From Cytospora piceicola (lineage: Eukaryota; Ascomycota; Sordariomycetes; Diaporthales; Cytosporaceae), in the NCBI GenBank assembly GCA_023375675.1, contig JALQBC010000053.1:62001-126000 (forward strand): DNA of 64,000 bases, read 5' to 3'. Every line of letters starts with the position of its first letter. Position 1 is the first letter of the stretch. The notes under the pieces were generated by a model. That model was not told where the DNA came from. It did not search any database and worked only from the letters and a program-made list of their open reading frames with translations. A program made the translations under genes and the position numbers. Of the stretch, positions 23,322-36,430 are shown in pieces.

Positions 23322-25442
23322 CACTGGCGTGATGTTCTCGAGGTTGCCATGGACGCCGGGTTGTTCCGTTTCGGTCCTGTCAAAAGGACGGCTCGGCACG
23401 CTGGAGTTGTTATTGCAGAAGTCGGGCCCCAGTAATCTATGGAGATATACGATCTCGCAATAAGCAGCAGGGTTTTCGATCCTGCGATATTATACAGGGG
23501 GTCGTGGAAGGCCAAGAGAACCCAGAGTTCTCAAAAGTCGATAATGAAGATGCTCGAGCACCTGGGAGCCCAGATCAGAGGGAATGGGGGAGGGTTACTC
23601 ATGAAACAAAAGAAGGACGCATCGTTCCAATCTAACATAATATCCCATCGTATCTGAGCATGCCATCCCATATCACACACATCACCCACATTGCCAGTCA
23701 CGCTGCATCGCTCCGAGGACCAGCCAGTAAAAGGCAGAACAGGGGTCTCGGTCTCCCTCCGTAAATAACCCGGATGTGGCAACCAGCTCGGTTACCCCGG
23801 TATAGAAAGCTTCGATCCCCGGGCTGGTTCGTAATTAGGCTTTTGCGCAAACGTGCCGCTTCTGCATGCTAGACCTTGTTCGGCAGCCAGTGCATGTGTG
23901 GTCGCAACGGCGCCTTAGATGAAACATGAAACTGGCTGATCCGGCTCACAGAAATGCATTGCAATATAGCGCCCGAACGTGAGTGGCGTCCCGGAATCAC
24001 TCGTCGGGTGTTGATCTTGCCCATCCCGGAAATGAAAATTGACAGCTCTATGGAAAAATGACAGTTCTACCCCAGCTATTGATATATGATCGGAGCATCT
24101 GCAGGGCTGACATCCAAGCCTAGGCAATGTCACCTGCCGTATCCGAATTACAGTCGCAGTTGGTGACGACATCTCGAAACTGTCCATATGTCGTTTCCTA
24201 TTGAACATATCCATGCCATTATTAACGTCGTGCTAAGGGAAATCAGGGTCGACTCACATTTTGGATTTAGGCACCTGGGATGGTGGCTTGAGCAGGCAGT
24301 GCTGAGACACGGCGGGTTAGTGAGGTAGTCGCAGCAAATATAGTGTTGTATTGAGTGGCTACATATGCATTAGTTTCTTTGATGCACCACGCAGCTGATT
24401 GAATTATGTAGTGCGGAGGGTTGCATTGGATCACCACTCGACATGTGCTGTGAAGTACGAGTAAGCCACTTGATGCGGGCCCCCCGGCCTAATTAACGAC
24501 TGCTGATATCGCGGCTTCAAATATTCCGTCATAAGCTTCCCATGTTGGCCACACCTGCTAAGGATTATTCAGGTTGTGGGATTGAGCTGGCCCCAACAAG
24601 TACGAATCATATAATGACAACAAAAAGTGTCAGACTTAATGCTACTACACTAGAGGTCAAAAAATGATATCTTGTACTTGTACTTTCCAATACAGGTATA
24701 TAAGCTAACAAAAAGTGACATTGAATCAAAGATGCATAAGGTTGGTGAAGTCCAAACATTCTAAATGTTTAGACAAGCACCGTACAATATTTTCTGGTGT
24801 ATGTCAGCAGGTGTGTCACATTACTTCTGCTGACATACAAGCAGGGGCCCTAATTGCTTACCCTTAAAACCCCATGCTGATAGAAACGTATGATTTCGAG
24901 TGCTAACAGGCTGAAGGCACTGCTCAAGTGCTAATTATAAGGTCAATGGATCCTGAGTGAGAGGAAAGTCGTGATCTCAAGTGGCCCCTTACCTAAGGTC
25001 CAAAGTGAAGCGAACGTCTTACACGATTACACCTTACAAATACTAATCATATCGCGCATTGGCCTCGGGAGGCATGAGAGATCGCAGAGTCCTTCCTATC
25101 AGCCCGACCAACCTAGAAACCGGCCAATTCCTACACTAGCAGATTGCTAGTAGCAATGAGATATTATGGGCCATGGCCGGCAGGATTGAGACAGGATTGC
25201 GGGACTCCACAAACATGAGTCAACATCTACAAGGGGGCACTTTCGTCGAGGGTTAATTGCGAGCATCCGTATAGTGCTTGGACTCTACCGCGTACTATTT
25301 ATTACGTGAGTCACTATCTTCGTATACTATAATATAAGTGCGAGTTGAGTTCTAGACTTGTTACTGTTTTGCGTCTACTCCTCGGCAGCATTGAATCACT
25401 CGGACGGATTCTCGTCACCACCGCATTATTACAATACACAAT
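23322..25442. other. Gene-poor spacer
   Basis: About 2.1 kb, moderately AT-rich from 24.2 to 25.4 kb. No coding sequence is supported. It holds the perfect inverted repeat described separately at 24798-24839. Confidence 0.5.
24798..24839. repeat. Perfect 13-bp inverted repeat with a 16-nt loop
   Basis: TGTATGTCAGCAG (24798-24810) and its exact complement CTGCTGACATACA (24827-24839) flank a 16-base spacer. It could form a hairpin or be a dyad binding site. There is no coding sequence nearby; the next start codon is about 600 bases downstream. Confidence 0.85.
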
Positions 25443-26429
25443 ATGGCGCAACAAGACTGCCAGCCGACGTTTACAAAAGCCCAGCTTACCAAGTATTTTG
25501 ACCACGTTCAATTGCCTCTGAAGTACCGCGGAGATGATGTGCCACGGAACCTTGCTCTTCTGACAGCCTTGCATGTTCACCAAATCACCGCCGTTCCTTA
25601 TGAGAATCTCTCCCTACACTACTCCCAGCATAAAACCGTCGATCTCAACCCTCACGTTCTGTACACCAAATTTGTCGAGAATGGGCGTAACCGAGGCGGG
25701 TATTGCATGGAAGGGTCCCTGTTCTTCCTCCATATCATCCGCAGCCTCGGCTTCGCGGCCTATCCAACCGGCGTGCGCATCAGGCTTCGGGAAGACGGTG
25801 TTCCTGCGGGAGATTACGTCGGCATGACACATATGGCGCTAATTGTCGAGCTCCAGTCCTCCTCTGGGGGAGGCGAGGCGGAGAAATATGTTTGCGACGT
25901 TGCGTTTGGTGGTGACGGCCCAACGGCGCCTATGCCTCTCAAGACAGGGGTTATATCCAAGAACCTTGGGACGCAGGAAATTCGATTCGTCCGAGAGCAT
26001 GTACCGGGTGGTTATACCGTACATGAGTTCTGGACATACCAGTACCGCAACTCGCCAGAGAAGCCCTGGAACTCATTTTATGTTTTTAACGAGACAGAAT
26101 TCCTGGAGCAGGATTTCCAGGTCGTCAGCTTTTTCACTAGCCAGGCACAGACGTTCCAAAAGACAACCATCATGATCGTCAAGTTTGTGCTGGAAAAGGG
26201 CAAGAATGCTGAGGATGAAGATAGGGTGGCGGGAAAGGTAATGCTAGTTAATGGGACCGTCAAGAGAAACATGGGTGGAAGGACAGAGGTGGTGGAGGTG
26301 TGCACAAATGAACCACAGAGGATACGGGCGTTGGAAAAGTGGTTCGGCATCACGTTGACGGACGAGGAGATAATTGGGATCAAGGGGTATGGGACGGAGC
26401 TTAGAGACGTTGAGGTCATACCTGCGTGA
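25443..26429 (+). CDS. Arylamine N-acetyltransferase
   Basis: A single-exon gene of 328 residues. The catalytic triad is visible: Cys88 in RGGYCMEG, His130 in MTHMALIV and Asp152 in VCDVAFGGDGP. The N-terminal helical bundle contains ALHVHQITAVPYENLSLHY, the classic NAT signature. These enzymes transfer acetyl (or, in some Fusarium homologues, malonyl) groups from CoA to aromatic amines. One such enzyme (FDB2/NAT1) detoxifies 2-aminophenol derived from plant benzoxazolinones, so a xenobiotic-detoxifying role is a fair family-based guess. Donor preference cannot be read from the sequence. The active site is intact and the length is typical of fungal members. Confidence 0.95.
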   Translation: MAQQDCQPTFTKAQLTKYFDHVQLPLKYRGDDVPRNLALLTALHVHQITAVPYENLSLHYSQHKTVDLNPHVLYTKFVENGRNRGGYCMEGSLFFLHIIRSLGFAAYPTGVRIRLREDGVPAGDYVGMTHMALIVELQSSSGGGEAEKYVCDVAFGGDGPTAPMPLKTGVISKNLGTQEIRFVREHVPGGYTVHEFWTYQYRNSPEKPWNSFYVFNETEFLEQDFQVVSFFTSQAQTFQKTTIMIVKFVLEKGKNAEDEDRVAGKVMLVNGTVKRNMGGRTEVVEVCTNEPQRIRALEKWFGITLTDEEIIGIKGYGTELRDVEVIPA

Positions 26430-28685
26430 AGCTGGCTCGTAATGAGTGGAGCGTTTGAAGATTAATAGCACGGCTAATATGTAAATATGCAAAAGCTTCA
26501 ATGAAACCATCATCGTTCATAGCCGAATTCGGCGGTGCATAGTGATATAATCAACTGTCCATCCGTTTCAGACTTGTTGCAGACTTGAACAGTAATTATT
26601 GGGCGTGCTCGGGGGGTTCAAGAATTTGCGGTTCTGGATATGCATTAATGCTTTATTTGGGTTTCCTCAAGTACACACGTATCCAAGCTATTCAGCCGAC
26701 TGCCTAGGTGCTGTCTGGGAATGTGGATGTGATCTGCTGCATGATCCTGCTAGCCATGCGGCTTCTGACATGCAACAACTTGGGTGGAGAGACCCATACC
26801 ACAGGCTTTAAACGTTCTTTGCTACCTAGCGAGTCGCAGACGAAGGAACCGGTTAGGTTTGCCGTACACCCCGCAGATATAGCTAACACCAAGTAGTTGG
26901 TTTCATTCGATGCATGTGAGGTCAGGCACTTCGTTGCAAAATGCCGTCTTAAAGCTCTGATTTTCTGATTAGCGAGCAAGCCTTCGATTCTCCTGGGAGC
27001 TGTGCCTGCTTAGTGGCCGGAAAGAAAGAAGAAGCAGCATAATACGGAGAGGAGCACAACGTACAAGAAAATGATAGGGGAGCAGACTATTAGGTCGGGG
27101 GCATACCATAATTGGGACAGGCATCGACTGCTCGACCAGTTGACGGCTAAGATGAAGTGGCTATAGGGACTCCCCTTTCGTGCCGCAGATGTCCTCATTA
27201 GGGATGGCCGAAAACACCATTTTTTTCTTCAAAACGTACTGTTTTGTTCTTCGTATTTCTATTGAACGACACCGTGTGGTTTATGCCTATATTTTCCATT
27301 GTGTCGGAAGACGACTGATAACCCTAACCCTTAAAGACCTCTACCCCCAGAGCCTATTTTCAAGGTGCCCTCAGGGGTTGGTGATAGCCTCAATATTACC
27401 CTTTTCGGAAGACTATTTCAGCACTATGTTTTTTCCTTCTTCAAATAAAACTGTATAATATGGAATTCCACATGCCATAAAAACAGAAAAACCCAAATGG
27501 GTGGCCATCCCTAGTCTTCAAGAGATGTCCGCCTTGGAGGATACGGACATGTGCAAGACTCGAGCAGCTTTGGAGATCAAGCAGCTTCAACTTTCTGAAA
27601 CGTATCTGTGTGGAACCTGAAGATTCACCTCCTGAACAGTACCTACGTGGGTATATGGACACAACCGGACCATTGGGGATGTTGGGTCATTGATGCCAAA
27701 GGAGCGAGCTGCTATGGTAGGGTGATTCCACATGCACTTCCAACCTCTCACTTGTCCTTCGTTAAAGACATTAGACATAATCTGTAGGCTGATAAGGACT
27801 GTCCTCCAATCAGCTGGACTGCGGGGGATATCCATTCAGGCTAAATGCTTGCCATGCATGTCCACACAACCCACTCTATCTGGGGTAATCAATTTGTGGA
27901 GGTTGAACGTCCACGGGTAGTGGTCCACTCCCAAAATCCGGGGAAAGTAACAATATTATGGTCTCGGCTTAGATTGTCGAGGATCCGTGAAGCCTTTCTT
28001 AGTAGATACCTTGTGTACTTCTTCAGACAACCAGTCAGAAATATGGCTTGAGTTCATACTGAATCATACAAGGTTCTGTCGCCGGCGGTACTTATCTACC
28101 TATGCAGGCACTGGGTGTTGTCAATCATTCCACCCCCACAGGCCACAGCTGACAGTGAGCACCCGGGAGAATGCATGCATAGAGCCGTGGAAAGGCGGGA
28201 AGAGGTAGCGGCAAAGGCCTATATAGTATTGAATTGGCCCCTTGAACCAAATCTCACCCATTGGATCGTCTCGTTACATACTGGCTGACCTCAACGCTTG
28301 CTCGGACCGGCCACCGACCCTCCAGGTTCGATTTTAGGTATAGAGCCCTGGCCTGGGCCTGCCTTTGGGGAAGATCCTGAATTGTAGTTATTGGACACCA
28401 CAGCCAAGGCACTCTGGCGCCCTGCGTCTCGTGGTATCATGGTATTATGGTGGTGGATGGCACACCTAGTATGGGCTGCATGGATGCACTCTAGCCAAAG
28501 TGATCTGCCGTCTGCCTCGGAACCGATATGTATATAGATGGCCATATTGCCATTCTTGTTCCCATGTCGAGATACCCCCTCTCCTGTCTCTCTTCTCCAT
28601 CGCGACCCTTCGTCACGGCGGATCGTAGTGTTGACACTGGCCCTTGAGACACCCTCCCTGCTCACCTAGATCCTACCTCGCCATC
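26430..28685. other. Gene-poor spacer
   Basis: About 2.3 kb with short ORFs only, none recognisable. It contains a telomere-like AACCCTAACCCT motif near 27320. The final 150 bases, pyrimidine-rich, should be the promoter of the sugar transporter. Confidence 0.5.
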
Positions 28686-30386
28686 ATGGGAAAGACAACC
28701 TTCACCCTCGCCAACCGCGAGTGGCCCAAGGTCACTTGGTGGCGGATGAAGTACATGAGGTCTCTCTACCTCTTCCTCTGGGCTGCCATGCTCACCTCAG
28801 CGACGAACGGTAAGATTCCCATGCCCTGGTCGAACGTCGAGAAACCCAGTCCCCGTTCTGAGCGCGTCCAGGATACGACGGCTCCCTCATCAACGGTCTG
28901 CAGAGCATGTCCCAGTGGCAGGACTGCTTCCACCACCCCAGCCCCTCGATCATGGGCCTCCTGACGGCCTCCATGTCCATGGGGTCCATGCTCGCCATCC
29001 CCATCGTCCCCTACTGCGCGGACCTCCTCGGCCGGCGCGCGGGCGTCGTCATCGGCTGCGCCGTCATGCTCGTGGGCATCGCCCTGCTCTCGATGGGGTT
29101 CCACATCGCCATGTTCATCGTCGGCCGGCTGCTCCTCGGCTTCGGCATCGCCATCGCCCACGGCTCGGCCCCGCTCCTCGTCGCCGAGCTCGTCCACCCG
29201 CAGCACCGCGCCGTCTACTCGACCATCTACAACACCCTCTGGTACCTCGGCTCCCTCGTCGGCGCGTGGGTGTCCTTCGGGACGGACGGCATCCCGGGCG
29301 ACTGGTCCTGGCGCGTGCCCTGCCTCCTGCAGGCCATCCCCTCGCTCTTCCAGGTATTCTTCATCTGGTTCGTGCCCGAGTCGCCCCGCTGGCTCATCGC
29401 CCGCGGCAGGCACGACAGGGCGAAGAGGATCATGGCCAAGTACCACGCCCAGGGCGACGAGGACGACGAGCTTGTCAATGTCGAGTTCCACGAGATCCGG
29501 CAGACCATCGCCCTCGAGCAGGAGTACGAGAAGACGTCGTGGAGCGAGCTCTGGTCGACTCCCGGCAACCGCCACCGCCTCCTGATCCTCGTCAGCTTTG
29601 GGTTGTTCTCGCAGTGGTCCGGCAACGCCTTGGTCTCGTATTATCTCTCTGGCGTGCTCGAGACCATCGGAATCACGGACGACAAGGTCAAGCTCGAGAT
29701 CAACGGGTACCTGTCAATTGTGCAGCTCATCTCTGCTGTTGCGATTTGTTTCTTCGTCGACAAGATCGGCCGTCGTCCGCTGTTCCTGACCTCCTGCGCT
29801 GGGATGATGGTGTCCTTCATCGTCGAGACCATCGGGTCTGCTCAGTACGCCAAGACACAGAGCTCGGCTGCTGGCAACGCCGTCATCGTATTCATCTTTA
29901 TCTACTACATCTTCTACAACCTGGGGTTCTGCGGCCTTCTTGTGTCATACTCAACCGAAATCCTGCCGTACAGAATTAGAGCCAAGGTAAGACGCCGTCA
30001 GGTCACGATCTCACCGCAATTATCACAGTCCAAGGCTAACGCCGCTCTCCCTGCAGGGTCTCACTGTTATGTTCCTCTTTGTTGACATCGGTCTGTGGTT
30101 CAACCAATACGTCAACCCCATTGCTCTTTCTGCCATCACCTGGAAGTACTACCTCGTGTACGTGTGTTGGATCGCGGTCGAGACCTTTGTCGTGTGGAAG
30201 TGGTTTATCGAGACCAAGAACACCCCGCTCGAGGAGATCGCCAAGTACTTCGACGGAGACGCCGCGATTGTCGGGGGCGACGCTGCCACGGAGAAGGCGC
30301 GGCACCTCGCTGGTGATGATGAAGGTGTCGACTTGAGTGAGACGAAGGGCGAGGTCTCTGTTGTGTCGCACACTAGAGATGTCTAG
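28686..30386 (+). CDS. MFS sugar transporter (hexose/lactose-permease-like)
   Basis: Exons are 28686-28809, 28872-29986 and 30057-30386 (introns 62 and 70 nt), giving 522 residues. About twelve hydrophobic segments are visible. Sugar-porter signatures: GYDGSLINGLQ after helix 1, DLLGRRAGV (loop 2-3), GRLLLGFGIAIAHGSAPLLV, PESPRWLIARG (end of the first half), DKIGRRPLF (loop 8-9) and FIETKNTPLEEI (the PETKG-like end of helix 12). MSQWQDCFHHPS matches the lactose-permease/hexose-transporter-like subfamily of filamentous fungi. It is a plasma-membrane proton-sugar symporter by family; the substrate is not determined. The coding sequence is strongly GC-biased at third positions, suggesting good expression. 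Confidence 0.93.
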
Positions 30387-33300
30387 GGGGGGAGGACAGG
30401 TGGGTTGAGAGGTGTCGATGAGGTGTAGGGAGGTTCGAGGAGGGTTTGACGCGTTGGAACTGAATATTTGGGATGTTAATGGACATTTGTGTCACGATAG
30501 CTTATGCAGGGCTTAACACAATAACATTGAGGGCTCTCCAGGGGCTGTCTGTAATGGAGACTCACTGCCAGACCAGTTGACCTCAACGCACAATTCGTAC
30601 ACAACCAGGTGTGCCTCCCATGCTTGGGATCATTGTATCCCTTACGTTACCAAGCAGGTACTTCCATCGTCTTTGGTGTTTTTCGTCCGCAGGAATTTTC
30701 AAAAGCGTCTATGCAAGATGAAGATACGATTAGGCCAGGCAGACTCGCAAGGCATAATGGGGACATCAAAGTCTCGGACTCCCGGGCCCCAAGTGATTCA
30801 CGGAGCCATCTAAAGGCAACACGTTCTGGTCCAATAAGAAATCCAGAATGCAGAATAAAGGGGCCAACATGTGCGTTGCCGGCTGAGAAACTATTCGATC
30901 AACAGAAGACCCTCAACATGGCAATCATCGAGGCTGGGTTTTTACACTTTCAGGCCCTGGAGGGATCAGGACTTATCTCCGTATATCTAAATTTGGATAG
31001 CAGGATTCGACGTTATCTCGATGAAACGCGTTTTCCCAACCGCTACACCCCCCCCCCCTCCTTTGTTGAAGCTATCCCATCTGTGATCATGGTGCGTGTC
31101 ACGAATAACATTGCGGAGCCTTGGCAATGAAAACGAAGCCAACCACCAACAGACTGAAAACCAGTTTCAAGCTACCTCAGTTGTAAGTGTCCGTGTTTTC
31201 CGGCCAAGCTGAGGTGACGGCGTCGATTAGGCCCCCACTTTGTGGTGCTGTTGGTCGCCGAGTAGGGTAAGAAGTTTCATGTCACTATACGCGCCCGGAT
31301 CGACCGGGACTTAGCCAGTCTGCACAGATAGACAGCTCGGGGCTGTAATTGCTTTCACTTGAGAAAGTACATGGTACGAGGGGGCAAAAGGAACCTTGAT
31401 ACCAGGAGACCTCGATCGGCTGTACCGTGTTACTCCCAAGACAGTAGTGAGCCCGCCTGGAGGAGTATAGGTACATAGACATATGTAGGAGAGACGGGAA
31501 AGACGAGATGACCTGTGGACTCGCCGGAGCTTTGGACTCGTCGACTGGTTATTGACCGTACCTAGGTACCTAGGTAGTGAAACCATCACCAGATTTACCA
31601 TGTTGACTTGTACCTTGACGTTATCCCGGTCTTGTTGGCGCGCCAAAGTATCTCGAGACTGCTGGTACCAGGCTCTAACCCGCTGCCAGGTCAGACGGCA
31701 AAAAAATTGGTAGGGTTGCCTCTGCCCCTTGCCCAGATGCTTCCCACGCTGGAGCATCATTGTGACTTCCAAGGTTTCCAGGAACACGTGCACTATTGAT
31801 GCTTCAACATTGGGTGGATTGTACATTGAGCCCTGGAGCTATGCCTAATTAGTGGTGGTTTATTTATAGACCCTGCTGTGTGGGAAAGTGCAGAAATATG
31901 ATAGGGGAGGGGGGGGGCCGTAGGTGACATGTCCTGGTACACGGTCTGGTACAACATCTGGAGGTTACCCCCTTTTCGCCCGGGCTTCCTGAATTTCTTT
32001 TTCTTTTTCAATATTTTCGACGTGCTCTCCCCAGTCCTCGAGACCCATTGTCTCAGAACTATACAAACCAATTTCTCAAAGTCCTAATATGTTGCTTCTC
32101 TAAGAAGGAGATAGATTGGAACCGTGAATCACACACTCGCGGCCACAGCATCCCTCGCCAGGTCCCCACCCCCCCTTCCCCCTCCCACCAAGCGACAAAG
32201 TCGTCCTTACTCCTCCCTCCGCGCATTGCCCGAGACAGCGACATCAGCCATCTGAAGGACGTCCCGGATCCTCCGCGCACTGCCGGGGCCCGAGCAAGAG
32301 GGGTCTCGCAGCGCCCGGTCGACGGTGTACGTGTCGCGGAAACTCGACTCTATGCGTTCCTGAGGTGTCTCCTCGCCCTGACGAGAGGGGGAGAAGGTCT
32401 GCTGTCTGGGTGTCACCCCGGGCGACTCCGCGTCGTCGCTGTTGTTTGCCCACACACAGCTGTCAGCAACCACAAGACAAAACAAAAAACACGGTCTGGG
32501 CCTGCTGCCCCGGGGATAAGCGGTCTGTTACAAAGGAAGAAAGGTCGACCACCGGGGAGGAGATTATATCTGTGTTGGTGTTGGCTGGGACCCCTCCACC
32601 TTACCTCATTGTGGATCCTTGCTGGGCATGTGTGGATGAAGCCTGTTCAGGAGCCATGTCGACGATACCGGGGTATCGTGGAAGTTTCCGAATGTGATGC
32701 GTGTGACTTGACAATAACACCAAACAATGGGGATGATCTCCGCAAGGAATAGCGACGCCTTGGGAAGGTGGGCTCTGTTTGAGTACAGTTCTCAGCCACG
32801 CCGCCATCAACACGACGCGACAGCCTGTGTTTATATACTCATTCCATAGCATCTGCGAGGATACTTTTTCCCTCCTGCGAGGGCCTCACAGCAACCAAGA
32901 CAGCACGGACGTAGGATGAGGATGCCCAAACTCCCAGCAGAAGTGACATCCTCAAAGCAAGAAGCGATCCGAGAGCGTTAGTCTCGCGGTCTATGTGCAG
33001 AACGCAAGAGAAGCAGCCGTTGTGCAGTAGTCCAGCTGGAAGCCATGCATGCCCTCCCTATCCCCATACTGATCGCCACGAAATCTCCTATTACAGAGCA
33101 CGTACTGCATTGAGCAACCGATGTTTTTAATCTATCCTGCAAGGTAAGAGTCACTCGCCCATCCCCCTTGCCGGGGCACGAGACCATTGGAACGCGGGCT
33201 GCCAAGGGATTGTGGCAACCTATCCTTACGACTTGCCATGTGGTTTCACAATCAAGAGCACGATCTGCTCATGGATCCGTTCCCATTGGACTTCGGGCCA

Positions 33301-36300
33301 TGAGAAGGGTGCGAGACTCGATGATGACTACGAGATGATGGGAAGCGCAGGGATAGACACAGTCGAGGCGTAACAGACGCTGACGCCCAAGCTGGTGTTT
33401 CTCGAGTCTGTCTCAGCGGCACCCGGGAATTCTCCCCCGGAAAGCCTCTGTAGGTCTGGCCCGCGGGGTTCTGGAATACAGTGGACAGGACCAGGTCAGT
33501 CTGTGCAATCTGTCAGGACTATGCATGGTCTGAACCGGGAGGACGACCTGTGCAGGGTGTATTGGATCTTGCTTCTCAGACCGACCGTAAAAGGAAAATG
33601 TGCCTATCCGTGAATTATCGGGACCAATGGCCTGTGAGCCCTGGCTACTTTGAGGCTCGCCAACAACTGAAGACGCCCCTCCAGCCAAGGGTTTGGGGGC
33701 AGCAATGTCATGCATGCATGACGCTATCGTACCGTTTCGTTTTAGGATCACCACCCCATGCATCGTGAATAAAGAAAAAGTGAATATTTTTGTTGCATTG
33801 GTGCTATATCCACCGTTGTCAGCGCGGTCCTTATATCATCGTCATCATCAAATCTTAAGCACAAACGCTCAACGCGGGAGAGACGTTGACATATAATCAG
33901 CTGCTTTCCTCTCCTCCCACTCGGCGGAAATGAGCCTCGGACGGTTGAGCTTGAAAAAGGAGGGTGAAGATGGAGGGCAAGGACCAGGGGGGGGGGAACA
34001 GGTTCATGCCGTCAAAGTCTTCCCGCGGGATCCTCGCCGGGTCTCACAGCAACCGTTACACCTTACTCGCATCCATGGATATGGGGGGAAGGGGCCGGCA
34101 CCCAACGAGCCTACTCACTCGAGTGTGTATATAGCGGACCCGGCCGCGTACCCCGGAGCTGCTGTCCCGGTTTCTCTCTCCTCCCAGAACCCAGCACACT
34201 CGTGTGGTTGGTGTTGTGGGACAGCCCCAGCCAAGCACCTGGGCAGCAACTCCTCACCGAAACGGGTGACCGAGGATAGATTGCCCAGATTGCCTGCCGA
34301 CAAGAGGAAGGCAACAGAGTCCCACGCAATTTAATTAGCCCCACGAGGCTGACTGACAGGCTCCCAATGAATGGAGATTACCACACCACCCGCCAAAGGT
34401 AGGCATGTAGTCGTCGTTGTCGTTCCGGAACAAGCTTCCGGCCTCCCCGGAAGCCGCATGGGCGTCTGTTTCGGGAAATTCGACAAGGGCGGGTATGACA
34501 CCCGAGTGCAGTACATACTGATGTACTGATGTACCTAGCCCATGCAACTTATCGAAAACACCCCACGTTGCCACCTTCTGTACATACATACAATCGAGAT
34601 TATGCACGCCAGAGAAGGAAGAAAGCACAAGGGACGCATGCAAAAAACTTTCCCCCGTGAAAAAAAGCGCCGAGTGCACCAGGCGGGGAACGACTGCGTG
34701 GGATTCCGCACGGCCTGAACCGAGAATACACGCGGCAACCAGCACCAAAAAGCAACAAAAAAACGAACCTATACGTAACCTAGCTTACCGCATATGTACA
34801 TGCACTTCAAAAGGACTCATTTCGGAGCCCGGAACCACACGATTGGGCCCCGGGCATGGGGCGCACGTGGCGCAAGAATGCACAGCAAGTAAACGCAAGC
34901 AAGAGAAGACCAGGACATGTGAGGGGAGGGGAAAGCGCTCCAATTGCACTATCCTGTTTGTCGATCTGATAGCAAAGATGCGTCAAACCTGTCAAGCCCG
35001 GTACACCTCCCGCCCTTTGCAATGGTGGCCCATATGGAGCCACATAGTAAGCAAGGGGTCAAGGTTCAGCCGGCATGATTTCGAAAGTTCGCAGCCCTTC
35101 CTCCTACCAAAACCTTTGCCCCCTCTCCTCCTTTTTTGTGATTTTCGTATTGTTTTGTGTCAAATTGCCGCGAGTCCAGATCCAGGTGCGATGCTTCAAT
35201 GGATGCTTGTCATCTTGGCCAAGGGAGAATGGGCCGGAGATGTAGTAATATCTCATTGACGGGACTCGTCGGTCGAAAGACGGAATAATGGTGATTGTCG
35301 GTTGTTGAGTCGTGCTCGAGGCAACATGAAGAAGCCAAGAGTACCCAGATTGTCGTGGTAGTAGGAAGTTTCCTCCCAAAAAGTGTGTTCGTGCAGCATC
35401 GAAGCTGTGTGCATCATTCGGAGACCTTGAGGCCCACAAATGCCGCTGAAGAAAATCGCTGCTGGAAAGTACAGGTGTCGTCCAGGCGAAAGGCTGTCTT
35501 ATCCATGCATCGAGCCAAAGCGCTCGGATACCGCCGTGTTCGTGCTCCATCGTCATCTCCATTGTCGTAATCGAGTCGTGGAACAAGGCCTGCACACCAC
35601 TCGGCCCATCTTGATAGACCCACCCCCCATCACAAGCATGCATCGGCATCACAAACACGCCTGTCTTCCTCGTATCGTGTGAGTCTTGTCCACGCCTCGG
35701 TCGAGACCGATTTAATGGGACAGACCCCTTTTGCGGCGCCGTTCCTTCCATGGCCAGCCCGCCTGGAAGTAGCCGCCCAACTCCGTGACCGGAACCGTCC
35801 GTCTCACCGTGGTGACACTCCGAACACCGTTATATATGATGCCTCCATTTCGCGAAACGCCTGGTACGCCATTCCGGTAATCATAAAGAAAACAAAACAA
35901 AACCAAACAGAACAAAGGCAGAAGATCTAGAACCGTCCCTCTCCGTTTTGGGGGACCCATCCAGGGTATCCACGAGAAATGGACGCCTATCCGCCTTGAA
36001 CCCCTCCGCACGCAGAAGAATGCCCTCAAGGTATCAAAGTGGACCGTAATGCCGGCCAGATGAAAAACTTGGTCCAACTGTACAAGGAATGTTGGTGTCG
36101 TAGATGGGCGGCTTCGTCGCACCGCCGGTGTGGAACGAGGCAGTTGTTGCTAACTCGTGACGGAGGCGACTGATGAGTTTTGATGCGTTTGTTGCTAGAT
36201 ATGGCGAGGTTACGGGCGGAAATGTTGCGCATCGAGAAATTATGGATCGAAGAAAGGTGAAGGTACCCGTAAGTCGCGGTCCGGTCTAGGATATCATCTG

Positions 36301-36430
36301 ACTGTAAGAATCAAAAAGTGGGGAACGCCAAAGAAAGCGTAGTCAAAAGAACATGAAAAGAATTACAATCGAAAGGAAAAAAGCACACGGGCACCACCTT
36401 GTTCCCCCTATGGTGAAAAATTTAGGGAGA
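30387..36430. other. 6-kb stretch without a supported gene
   Basis: This is the longest non-AT-rich gap in the window. Base composition resembles the gene-bearing parts, yet every ORF above 150 codons reads as low-complexity or unrecognisable. Visible elements are G/C runs at 31048-31058, 31909-31917 and 33987-33996, an 18-bp palindrome at 31559-31576, and pyrimidine tracts around 32160-32220. Part of the right end must be the DHH1 3' UTR. No tRNA-like structure was found by eye. Confidence 0.5.
31559..31576. repeat. 18-bp perfect palindrome TACCTAGGTACCTAGGTA
   Basis: The sequence equals its own reverse complement. Shorter versions built on CCTAGG recur in other spacers (1775, 6498, 16737, 17202). 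Confidence 0.9.

Noticed and set aside
22020..23399. Longer N-terminus for the seven-TM protein starting at 23399
   Set aside because: That position is GTG, not ATG; the first in-frame ATG giving a family-like start is at 23321.
27315..27335. Telomere repeat (AACCCTAACCCT)
   Set aside because: Fewer than three units in a normal-composition spacer; too short to mark a telomere or a healed end. The same holds for the motif near 14840.
28915..29979. 354-codon + strand frame inside the sugar transporter
   Set aside because: An out-of-frame reading of a GC-rich exon (Arg/Pro/His-rich), while the overlapping frame encodes clear MFS motifs.
32048..32752. 234-codon ORF in the 6-kb gap
   Set aside because: No domain, erratic composition, and not supported by splice signals or a plausible promoter; treated as chance.
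35104..35751. 215-codon minus-strand ORF
   Set aside because: No recognisable family or clear coding bias; no neighbouring exons found.
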